From Kineosporia aurantiaca JCM 3230 (GTDB lineage Bacteria; Actinomycetota; Actinomycetes; Actinomycetales; Kineosporiaceae): a stretch of DNA of 64,000 nucleotides. How positions within the stretch are numbered: the first letter of the stretch is position 1; each line of letters begins with the position of its first letter. The notes below the pieces were generated by a model that had not been told where the DNA came from, ran no database searches, and saw nothing but the letters and a program-made list of their open reading frames with translations. Positions 26,274-33,592 of the stretch are shown in pieces. The stretch is taken from assembly GCA_000719025.1 (NCBI GenBank), contig JODP01000009.1, positions 124,001 to 188,000 on the forward strand. The letters are read 5' to 3'. Position numbers and translations under genes: made by a program.

Positions 26274-26347
26274 CACTCCCTCCTCTCCTGCCCGGTTCCG
26301 GGCAGTCGGTCATCGTGCCTCGCCGCGGGCGCCTTCCGCAGCCTATT

Positions 26348-26367
26348 TTCGGGTTAGGCTTACCTAA
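26348..26367. promoter_or_regulatory. IdeR/DtxR-type iron box
   Basis: GGGTTAGGCTTACCTAAG contains TTAGGC followed by ACCTAA, close to the DtxR/IdeR consensus TTAGGTTAGGCTAACCTAA (the left outer half is weaker). It lies 41 bp before the flavoprotein ATG at 26408, a position suited to repression when iron is plentiful. Confidence 0.72.
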
Positions 26368-26407
26368 GAACTGGTGGCCGAACGAGAACGGTGCGGTGTC
26401 ACGGCAG

Positions 26408-27025
26408 ATGAGCCGAGTGATCACGAATGAGGCGGACCTGCGCGCGATCGTCGAGGATCCGCATCCGGACATCGCGAACAAGGCCGTGACCCGGATCGAC
26501 CCGCAGTCCCGGCGGTTCATCGAGCTCAGCCCGTTCTTCCTGCTCGCCACCACGGCGGCCGACGGCACCTGCGACGTCTCACCCCGAGGGGATCCGCCGG
26601 GCAACGTGCTGGTGCTGGACGAGCAGACCATCGCGTTCGGCGACCGGAAGGGCAACCGCCGCCTGGACAGCCTGCGCAACATCCTCTCTTCGCCCCACGT
26701 CGGAATGCTTTTCGTGATCCCCGGCATCAACGACACGATCCGCGTCAACGGCATGGCCCGGATCGTTGCGGAGGCGCCTTACTTACAGCGAATGTCGGTG
26801 CGTGGCAGCGTGCCTCACCTGACCGTCGAAGTAGTGGTCGAGGAGATGTTCAGCCACTGCAGCAAGGCTCTTGTGCGGTCGAAAATGTGGGACGCGTCGA
26901 GCTGGCCGGATCGCTCGGAGGTGCCTACGGGCGGGCAGATCGCCCGGAGTCAGCGGGATCTGGCGGTCGAGGCCCAGGTGATCGACGACATGCTGGCCCT
27001 GGATGCGCAGCACGGGCTGTACTGA
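26408..27025 (+). CDS. PPOX-type FMN-binding flavoprotein (MSMEG_1061-like)
   Basis: 205 residues from ATG 26408; an in-frame GTG at 26396 is possible. The split-barrel of the pyridoxamine-phosphate-oxidase superfamily is visible in FIELSPFFLLATTAADGTCD, VSPRGDPPGNVLVLD, RKGNRRLDSLRNILSSPHVG and LFVIPGINDTIRVNGMARI. The C-terminal part has SKALVRSKMWD. This subgroup is unlikely to make pyridoxal phosphate; functions range from flavin reductase-like to haem or siderophore redox chemistry. The iron box just upstream supports a role in iron acquisition or release, by inference. Confidence 0.82.
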   Translation: MSRVITNEADLRAIVEDPHPDIANKAVTRIDPQSRRFIELSPFFLLATTAADGTCDVSPRGDPPGNVLVLDEQTIAFGDRKGNRRLDSLRNILSSPHVGMLFVIPGINDTIRVNGMARIVAEAPYLQRMSVRGSVPHLTVEVVVEEMFSHCSKALVRSKMWDASSWPDRSEVPTGGQIARSQRDLAVEAQVIDDMLALDAQHGLY

Positions 27026-27063
27026 GGCCTCAGCTTGTCCCAGGGTGGTTTGTCCCGGGTGCG

Positions 27064-27864
27064 TCAGGCGAAGCGGGTGGGGTCGATGCCGAGGGCGGTG
27101 GCGGTGCCGGCATCGGCGGGGTAGAACGCCTCGATGGCCAGTTCGGCGACGGTGATCTCGACCGGGGTGCCGAAGACGGTGGTGGTGCTGAGCAAGGAGA
27201 GTTCGGTGTCGCCCATTCGGTAGTGCAGCGGAATCAGTACCTGGGAGCTGGGATTCACGGCGCCGGGGTGTTCGCCACCGGGGTAGCTGCGCAGTTCGTC
27301 CAGGAGTTCGGCGAGGAACGGGTCGCCGCCGGCGCGGAACTGGGATTCCAGGCGGTGCAGCAGATGGGTCCGCCACTGGCCGAGATTGACGATGTTCGGG
27401 GCCATTCCGCCGGGGTGCAGGCTGAGGCGCAGCACGTTCACCGGGGGCTCGAGCAGGGCCGGGGCGCAGTCGGCGGTCAGGGCGGTGATCGACGAGGTGG
27501 CGGCGATCATTTCCCAGTGGCCGTCCACGGCCAGCGCGGGCAGGGGTTCGTGGGCGGCGAGGATCGCGGTGATCGCCGAATGGACGGCGGCGAGCGGGGG
27601 ATCGGCCAGGCGGTGCTCGGCGTAGGTCGGGGCGAAGCCGGCGGCCAGCAGGATGTCGTTGCGGCGGCGCAGGGGCACGTTGAGGTGCTCGCACAGCAGC
27701 AGGATCAGGCGGCTGGAGGGGCGGGCCCGGCCGGTTTCGACGTAGCTCAGGTGGCGGGTCGACACCTCGGTGAGACCGGACAGCTCCAGTTGGGTCAGGT
27801 GCCGCCTTTCCCGCCACCAGCGGATCAGGCTCCCGACGTCACCGAGCGGTGGGGCTGTGGTCAT
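27064..27864 (-). CDS. XRE-family regulator with MmyB-like ligand-binding domain
   Basis: 266 residues. Helix-turn-helix at about 10-65 (LIRWWRERRHLTQLELSG, VSTRHLSYVETGRARPS), followed by an MmyB-like domain (HEPLPALAVDGHWEMIAATS, RTHLLHRLESQFRAGGDPF, YPGG). MmyB regulators bind a small ligand, often a lipid, in the PAS-like pocket. It is divergent from a SnoaL-like gene, and palindromic half-sites lie between. This is a typical repressor-target pair. Confidence 0.88.
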   Translation of the reverse strand: MTTAPPLGDVGSLIRWWRERRHLTQLELSGLTEVSTRHLSYVETGRARPSSRLILLLCEHLNVPLRRRNDILLAAGFAPTYAEHRLADPPLAAVHSAITAILAAHEPLPALAVDGHWEMIAATSSITALTADCAPALLEPPVNVLRLSLHPGGMAPNIVNLGQWRTHLLHRLESQFRAGGDPFLAELLDELRSYPGGEHPGAVNPSSQVLIPLHYRMGDTELSLLSTTTVFGTPVEITVAELAIEAFYPADAGTATALGIDPTRFA

Positions 27865-27897
27865 GCTCCGAAGCTAACCCCCACAGGTCGTGACGTA

Positions 27898-27916
27898 CAT
27901 GACCTGCCAGGTCATG
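27898..27916. promoter_or_regulatory. Palindromic operator between XRE-MmyB and SnoaL-like genes
   Basis: CATGACCTG and CAGGTCATG pair perfectly around one C. A third, imperfect half-site AGGTCGT lies just upstream (about 27886), giving evenly arranged AGGTC elements. The placement between divergent genes fits the XRE-MmyB protein binding here. Confidence 0.7.
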
Positions 27917-28001
27917 CGTCCTTCATCTGGGGGGTCATCGACGGGAAGCGGGAACGCGGTTCAGTCTTCCGGCACGGCAATCACTTTCGACGGAGGATCC
28001 G

Positions 28002-28370
28002 ATGACCGACTTTACCGCCCTGGCCGAGCGCTACCTCGACGTCTGGAACGAGACCGACCCGGCCCGGCGCCGTCTGCTGGCCGACGAACTCTTCGGGCCC
28101 ACCTGCCGGTTCACCGATCCGATGGTGGACGTCCGGGGGCCCGAGGCGATCGACGCCACCATCGGGTCGGTGCAGCAGCAGTTCACCGGGCACCGGCTGC
28201 GGCTGGCCGGGACGGTGGACGGGCATCACGACCAATTCCGCTTCACCTGGGATCTGGTGGGTGAGCCCGGGGCCGAGCCCCTGGTGGTCGGTTTCGACGT
28301 GCTGGTCACCGGACCGGACGGGAAACTGGAGCAGGTGCTGGGATTCCTTGACCGGGTTCCGGCGATGTGA
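28002..28370 (+). CDS. SnoaL-like / NTF2-fold protein paired with XRE regulator
   Basis: 122 residues, with GGAGGATCCG before the ATG. FTALAERYLDVWNETDPARR, ADELFGPTCRFTDPMVDVRG and DGHHDQFRFTWDLVG follow the NTF2/SnoaL pattern. It is probably the target of the divergent MmyB-type regulator. No catalytic assignment can be made. Confidence 0.82.
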   Translation: MTDFTALAERYLDVWNETDPARRRLLADELFGPTCRFTDPMVDVRGPEAIDATIGSVQQQFTGHRLRLAGTVDGHHDQFRFTWDLVGEPGAEPLVVGFDVLVTGPDGKLEQVLGFLDRVPAM

Positions 28371-28441
28371 CCGTTACGTGACGGCGGATGGCGGAAAGTA
28401 CCGAGTGTGCTCTCCGCCCCGCTTTCCATCAGGATAGGCGC

Positions 28442-30133
28442 GTGAAGTTGGCCCCGCTCTCCATGCAGATCCGCAAGCTGGCCCGTACCCGCCTGGGGCT
28501 CCAGAAGCTCCGGCCCGGCCAGCTCGACGCCGTCAAGGCCCTGACCAAGGGACGCGACGTGCTCGTCGTGATGCCCACCGGTGCGGGCAAGTCGGCGGTC
28601 TACCAGCTGGCCGGGCTGATGCTCGACGGCCCCACCGTGGTGGTGTCGCCGCTGATCGCGCTGCAGCGGGACCAGCTGGCGAACCTGGCCCGCAACGGTG
28701 AGGAGGCCGGGCTCGGCGCGGTGGCGGTGAACTCGGCGCAGAGCCGGCTGCGCACCCACGAGGCCTGGGAGACGCTGACCGCGGGCGACGCGGAGTTCGT
28801 CTTCCTCGCGCCGGAGCAGCTGGCCAACCAGAGCGTGCTGGAGAAACTGGCCGAGCTGAAGGTCTCGCTGCTGGTGGTGGACGAGGCGCACTGTGTGTCG
28901 GCCTGGGGGCACGACTTCCGGCCCGACTACCTGCGGATCGGTGACGTGATCGAGACCCTGGGCCGGCCGCGGGTGGTCGCGCTGACCGCCACCGCGGCCC
29001 CGCCGGTGCGCGCGGAGATCGTCGAGCGGCTGCGGATGGACGATCCGGTGAAGATCGTCACCGGCTTCGACCGGCCCAACCTGGAGCTCGAGGTCAAGCG
29101 CTTCACCAAGGCCCAGTACAAGGAGAAGGCCGTGGTCGAGCGCGTGGCCGAGCTCGAGGGCAGCGGTCTGGTCTACTCCGCGACCCGGCGCTCCACCGAG
29201 GAGTACGCGGAGGAACTGAGGACGAGGGGACGCCGGGCCCGCGCCTATCACGCCGGGCTGAAGGCCGCCGAGCGGGAAGAGGTGCATCAGGCGTTCCTCG
29301 CCGGGGAACTGGACGTGGTGGTCGCCACCAGTGCCTTCGGGATGGGGATCAACAAGGCGGACGTGCGGTTCGTGGTGCACGCCGACGTGCCGGACTCGAT
29401 CGACTCCTACTACCAGGAGATCGGCCGGGCCGGGCGGGACGGCGCCCCGGCCCTGGCCAGCCTCTACTACCGGCCGGAAGACCTGTCGCTGCGCAACTTC
29501 TTCGCCTCCGGCGGCCCCAACGACGAGCTGCTGTCCCAGGTCGCCAACGCGGTGCGTAAGCACACCAAGGCCGACGGGTCGGTCGCGGCGACGGAGGTGC
29601 GCGAGGAGCTCGAGCTGTCCCACACCAAGCTCACCAACGCGATCAACCTGCTAGAACAGGCCGGGGCGGTCACCGTGGGGGAGAACTCCGAACTCGCCTA
29701 CACCGACGTCGCGGTCCCGGCCTCGGCCGCGGTGGCCGCAGCCGAGGAGATCGACGAGGAGCACACCCGGATGGACAAGTCCCGGGTGGAGATGATGCGT
29801 GGGTACGCCGAGACCGTCGGTTGCCGGCGGCAGTTCCTGCTCGGCTACTTCGGCGAGGAGCTGACCACCCCGGACGGGATGTGTGGCAACTGCGACACCT
29901 GTAAGTCCGGCTCGGCGGCGGAGCAGGAGGCCGAGGGCGAGACGGTGGCCCCGGAGTTCGCGGCCCTGGGCTTCGACACGAACGAGCGGGTCCGGCACCG
30001 GGAGTGGGGGCCGGGCGTGGTGATGCGCGACGAGGCCGACCGGATCACCGTGCTGTTCGAGCAGGTCGGCTACCGCACGCTGGCCCTGGCCGCGCTCGCG
30101 GCCGACGCGACGCTGCTGGTCCGCGAGGAGTAA
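28442..30133 (+). CDS. recQ: RecQ-family ATP-dependent DNA helicase
   Basis: 563 residues from GTG 28442. Helicase motifs: GLQKLRPGQ (motif 0), VMPTGAGKS (Walker A), VVDEAHCVSAWGHDFRPDY (DEAH box and aromatic-rich loop), ALTATA, ATSAFGMGINKADVRFVVH and QEIGRAGRDG. The zinc-binding region is GCRRQFLLGYFGE and CGNCDTC. Instead of an HRDC domain it ends with a short module (REWGPGVVMRDEADRITVLF) similar to the C-terminal DUF3553-like piece of UvrD-type helicases. It unwinds DNA 3' to 5' in repair and fork restart. valS follows 56 bp later on the same strand. Confidence 0.93.
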   Translation: MKLAPLSMQIRKLARTRLGLQKLRPGQLDAVKALTKGRDVLVVMPTGAGKSAVYQLAGLMLDGPTVVVSPLIALQRDQLANLARNGEEAGLGAVAVNSAQSRLRTHEAWETLTAGDAEFVFLAPEQLANQSVLEKLAELKVSLLVVDEAHCVSAWGHDFRPDYLRIGDVIETLGRPRVVALTATAAPPVRAEIVERLRMDDPVKIVTGFDRPNLELEVKRFTKAQYKEKAVVERVAELEGSGLVYSATRRSTEEYAEELRTRGRRARAYHAGLKAAEREEVHQAFLAGELDVVVATSAFGMGINKADVRFVVHADVPDSIDSYYQEIGRAGRDGAPALASLYYRPEDLSLRNFFASGGPNDELLSQVANAVRKHTKADGSVAATEVREELELSHTKLTNAINLLEQAGAVTVGENSELAYTDVAVPASAAVAAAEEIDEEHTRMDKSRVEMMRGYAETVGCRRQFLLGYFGEELTTPDGMCGNCDTCKSGSAAEQEAEGETVAPEFAALGFDTNERVRHREWGPGVVMRDEADRITVLFEQVGYRTLALAALAADATLLVREE

Positions 30134-30189
30134 CCGGGTTATCCACAGGCGAGGAAAACGGGTCGCACGAAACCGCTAGAGTCGAAGGT

Positions 30190-32817
30190 ATGGGAAGCCC
30201 GAAATCTGCCGTCGACGGTCTCGAAGCCCGCTGGGGCGAGACCTGGGAGCGCGAAGGTACGTACCGGTTCGACCGGACCCGCGAGCGCTCCGATGTCTAC
30301 TCCATCGACACGCCTCCGCCGACCGTATCGGGCTCCCTCCACGTCGGTCACGTCTTCAGCTACACCCAGACCGACACGATCGCCCGCTACCAGCGGATGT
30401 GTGGGCGTGAGGTGTTCTACCCGATGGGGTGGGACGACAACGGCCTGCCGACCGAGCGCCGGGTGGAGAACTTCTACGGCATCCGGTGCGACCCGTCGGT
30501 GCCGTACGAGGAGTCGTTCACGCTTCCGGCCAAGGTCCCGTCCAAGCGGCAGGATTTCGTCGCGGTCAGCCGGCGCAAGTTCGTCGAGTTCTGCGAGGAG
30601 CTGACGGCGACCGACGAGAAGGTCTTCGAGCAGCTCTGGCGCATGCTCGGGCTGTCGGTCGACTGGTCGCTGACCTATTCAACGGTCTCGCAGAAGTCGC
30701 AGCGGATCAGCCAGCGCGCCTTCCTGCGCAACTTCGACCGGGGTGAGGCGTACTCGTCCGAGGCGCCGAGCCTGTGGGACACCACGTTCCAGACCGCGGT
30801 CGCGCAGGCCGAGCTGGAAGACCGCGAGCGTCCGGGTGCCTACCACGACCTGCGCTTCCACCAGGCCTCCGGCGAGGGGGTGACGATCTCCACCACCCGG
30901 CCCGAGCTGCTCGCGGCCTGCGTTGCGCTGGTCGCCCACCCGGACGACGAGCGCTACCAGTCGCTGTTCGGCACCACCGTCACCACCCCGGTCTTCGGCG
31001 TCGAGGTGCCGATCGTCGCGCACCGCCTGGCCCAGCCCGACAAGGGCACCGGCATCGCGATGATCTGCACCTTCGGCGACCTGACCGACGTGATCTGGTG
31101 GCGCGAGCTGGAGCTGCCCACCCGGCCGATCATCACCAAGGCCGGCCGGGTCACCGCGGAGATCCCGGCCTGGCTGGGCACCGGGGCCGGCCCGGAGGCG
31201 TTCGCCCGGATCGCCGGTAAGTCGATCTTCGCCGCCCAGCAGGAGACGGTCGCGATGCTGAAGGAGACCGGCGACCTGCTGGCCGACCCGAGGCCGATCA
31301 CCCACCCGGTCAAGTTCTTCGAAAAGGGCGACCGGCCGCTGGAGATCGTCACCAGCCGGCAGTGGTACATCCGCAACGGTGGCCGCTCCGCCGAGATCCG
31401 CGAGGAGCTGCTGGCCCGTGGCCGGGAGCTGGACTGGACGCCGGAGCACATGCGGCACCGGTACGAGAACTGGGTCGAGGGCCTGAACGGTGACTGGCTG
31501 GTCTCCCGGCAGCGGTTCTTCGGCGTGCCGATCCCGCTCTGGTACCCGCTCGACGCGGACGGCGAGCCGCAGTACGAGAAGCCGATCGTCCCGGACGACG
31601 CGCAGCTGCCGGTCGACCCGCAGTCGCACGTCCCGGCCGGGTACACGGCCGAGCAGCGCGGCGTTCCGGGCGGTTTCACCGGCGACCCGGATGTCATGGA
31701 CACCTGGGCCACGTCGTCGCTGACCCCGCAGATCGTCACTGGGTGGAGCGAGGACGAGGACCTGTTCGCCCGCACCTTCCCGATGGACCTTCGCCCGCAG
31801 GGCCACGACATCATCCGCACCTGGCTCTTCTCGAGCGTGGTCCGCAGCCACTACGAGAACGCCAGCCTGCCGTGGAGCCACACCAACCTGTCCGGGTGGA
31901 TCCTCGACCCGGACCGCAAGAAGATGTCCAAGTCCAAGGGCAACGTCGTGGTGCCCTCGGACCTGCTGGAGCAGCACGGCGCCGACGCGGTCCGCTACTG
32001 GGCCACCAGCGCCCGGCTCGGCGTGGACACGGCGTTTGACCCGGGCCAGATGAAGATCGGCCGCCGGCTCTCCCTGAAAGTGCTCAACGCCTCCAAGTTC
32101 GCGCTCGGCTTCGCTTCCTCCTCGGCGGCGGACGGGCCGACCGACGAGGCGATCGTCGAACCGGTCGACGAGGCGGTGCTCAGCCGGCTGATCACGGTCG
32201 TCGAGGAGGCCACCGCGGCCTTCGAGGCCTACGACTACTCGCGGGCCCTGCGGCTCACCGAGGAGTTCTTCTGGCAGTTCTGCGACGACTACCTCGAGCT
32301 GGTGAAGGACCGCGCCTACGGCTCCGGCGCCGGGGCGGTCTCGGCCCGCACCGCGCTGCGGACCACGGTGTCCACCGTGCTGCGCCTGCTCGCGCCGTTC
32401 CTGCCGTACGTCACCGAAGAGGCCTGGTCGATGGCCTCCACCGAAGAGGGCGAGCGCCTGCCCGGCTTCCCGTCCGGCTCGATCCACCGGGCGACCTGGC
32501 CCAGCCCGGTCGAGATCCGGGACCTGCTGAAGGGCTCGGACGAACCCGCTGCCGGGGAGCTGTCGGTGCTCACGGTCGCGGCCGACGTGCTGCGCCAGAT
32601 CCGCAAGACCAAGTCCGACGCCAAGAAGTCGGTCCGGGCCGAGGTGGAGAAGGTCGTGGTGTCCGACACGACGGCCCGGATCACCGCGGTCCAGGCGGTG
32701 CTCGGCGACCTCAAGGCGGCCGGGAACGTGACCGAGCTGACCACGGTAGCGGTGGCCGAGGAGGCCGAGGCCAAGGTCGAGGTCACGCTGCGCGAGGTGG
32801 AGCCCAGCGCGGGCTGA
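30190..32817 (+). CDS. valS: Valyl-tRNA synthetase
   Basis: 875 residues from ATG 30190. Class I signatures: HVGH at 51-54 (SGSLHVGHVFSYTQ) and KKMSKSKGN at about 577. GWDDNGLPTERRVENFYG is typical of ValRS. The CP1 editing domain (about 180-430), the anticodon-binding domain and a C-terminal coiled-coil-like arm are present. It charges tRNA-Val and edits threonine. No T-box or attenuator is visible in the 56-bp leader, which contains a single TTATCCACA. The gene is followed by a long repeat-filled region. Confidence 0.97.
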   Translation: MGSPKSAVDGLEARWGETWEREGTYRFDRTRERSDVYSIDTPPPTVSGSLHVGHVFSYTQTDTIARYQRMCGREVFYPMGWDDNGLPTERRVENFYGIRCDPSVPYEESFTLPAKVPSKRQDFVAVSRRKFVEFCEELTATDEKVFEQLWRMLGLSVDWSLTYSTVSQKSQRISQRAFLRNFDRGEAYSSEAPSLWDTTFQTAVAQAELEDRERPGAYHDLRFHQASGEGVTISTTRPELLAACVALVAHPDDERYQSLFGTTVTTPVFGVEVPIVAHRLAQPDKGTGIAMICTFGDLTDVIWWRELELPTRPIITKAGRVTAEIPAWLGTGAGPEAFARIAGKSIFAAQQETVAMLKETGDLLADPRPITHPVKFFEKGDRPLEIVTSRQWYIRNGGRSAEIREELLARGRELDWTPEHMRHRYENWVEGLNGDWLVSRQRFFGVPIPLWYPLDADGEPQYEKPIVPDDAQLPVDPQSHVPAGYTAEQRGVPGGFTGDPDVMDTWATSSLTPQIVTGWSEDEDLFARTFPMDLRPQGHDIIRTWLFSSVVRSHYENASLPWSHTNLSGWILDPDRKKMSKSKGNVVVPSDLLEQHGADAVRYWATSARLGVDTAFDPGQMKIGRRLSLKVLNASKFALGFASSSAADGPTDEAIVEPVDEAVLSRLITVVEEATAAFEAYDYSRALRLTEEFFWQFCDDYLELVKDRAYGSGAGAVSARTALRTTVSTVLRLLAPFLPYVTEEAWSMASTEEGERLPGFPSGSIHRATWPSPVEIRDLLKGSDEPAAGELSVLTVAADVLRQIRKTKSDAKKSVRAEVEKVVVSDTTARITAVQAVLGDLKAAGNVTELTTVAVAEEAEAKVEVTLREVEPSAG

Positions 32818-32850
32818 AGACGGGGCTCGGCGTGAGCTGGGACGGGGTTT

Positions 32851-32980
32851 GGCGTGAGCTGAGTCGGAGCCCAGCGGGCTGAGGTTGGCTCGGCTGTGAG
32901 CCCGGGTTCGAGGAGGGCCGGTGTTTCCTGCGGTGAGTAGGAGGTGCCGGCCCTTCGTCTTGCCAGGCTGCGGCTGCTGC
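32851..32980 (+). repeat. Long direct repeat, copy 1
   Basis: This ~130-bp stretch recurs at 33186-33317 with few differences. The best conserved core is GGGTTCGAGGAGGGCCGGTG followed by TTTCCTGCGGTGAGT, identical in both copies. Confidence 0.85.
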
Positions 32981-33185
32981 GTATGGGACCGGGCGTGGCG
33001 TGAGCTGGGACGGGGGTCGGTTTGGACTGGGTTCGGCGTGAGTTGAGACCCGGTTCGGTGTGAGCTGAGTTGGAGCCCAGTGGGCCGAGGTTGCGCTCGA
33101 CCATGAGCCGGGGTCTGGCGTGGCTGAGCCGGAGCTTGGTGTGGGCTGAGACGGAGTTCGGCGTGGACTGGGATGGGGTTGGTTC

Positions 33186-33317
33186 GGCGTGGGCTGAGTC
33201 GGAGCCCCGCGGGCTGAGGTTGGGCGTGGCTGTGAGCCCGGGTTCGAGGAGGGCCGGTGTTTCCTGCGGTGAGTGGGAGGTGTCGGCCCTTCGCTTTGCC
33301 TGGTGGCGGCTGCTGGG
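33186..33317 (+). repeat. Long direct repeat, copy 2
   Basis: Second copy of the 32851-32980 repeat, about 336 bp downstream. The distance between the matching cores is 336 bp. Confidence 0.85.
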
Positions 33318-33391
33318 ATTTGGGCCGCTGGGTCTAGGGGCGTAACTGTGCCTGGGAGCCGGGCTCTGTGCGTGGGGCCATGGCTGGCCCT

Positions 33392-33451
33392 CACGGTGGC
33401 TGGCCTCCACGGTGGCTGGCCTCCACGGTGGCTGGCCTCCACGGTGGCTGG
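33392..33451 (+). repeat. 16-bp perfect tandem repeat (3.75 copies)
   Basis: CACGGTGGCTGGCCTC is repeated exactly at 33392, 33408 and 33424, with a truncated fourth copy from 33440. A degenerate unit CATGGCTGGCCCT precedes it. Perfect identity suggests recent slippage. Confidence 0.95.
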
Positions 33452-33592
33452 GGCCTGGGAGGCCGTGGTGGGTCTGGGGCCGTGACGGGCCCGGGACCGC
33501 ATCCGGGCCGCCCCCATTGCTGTGGGGCTGAGCGGGTGAGCCGCAGTTCAAGGGGGCGGGATGGGGGGAGGGTGGTTTAGTGTCGCTTGCAC

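Larger units (their letters stand above)
32818..33592. repeat. Intergenic block of degenerate repeats after valS
   Basis: About 775 bp with no credible gene. It is built of about nine imperfect copies of a roughly 21-bp unit (TTCGGCGTGAGCTGAGWCGG and variants, starting near 32828, 32849, 32993, 33033, 33054, 33116, 33138, 33157 and 33183), two long duplications and a 16-bp tandem array. The + strand is G-rich. A proline-rich frame is open across it on the - strand but continues antisense into valS, so I treat it as non-coding. Confidence 0.8.

Noticed and set aside
30139..30147. DnaA box considered as part of an origin
   Set aside because: Only one box; no dnaA, dnaN or AT-rich unwinding region in the window.
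30679..32487. 602-codon open frame opposite valS
   Set aside because: Antisense shadow without domain signatures; valS carries HIGH and KMSKS motifs.
33070..33345. Small + strand frame inside the repeat block
   Set aside because: Made entirely of the degenerate repeat; no start signal or recognisable domain.
33392..33451. Short repeats considered as a CRISPR array
   Set aside because: Units are directly abutting, 16 bp, with no spacers and no cas genes nearby.
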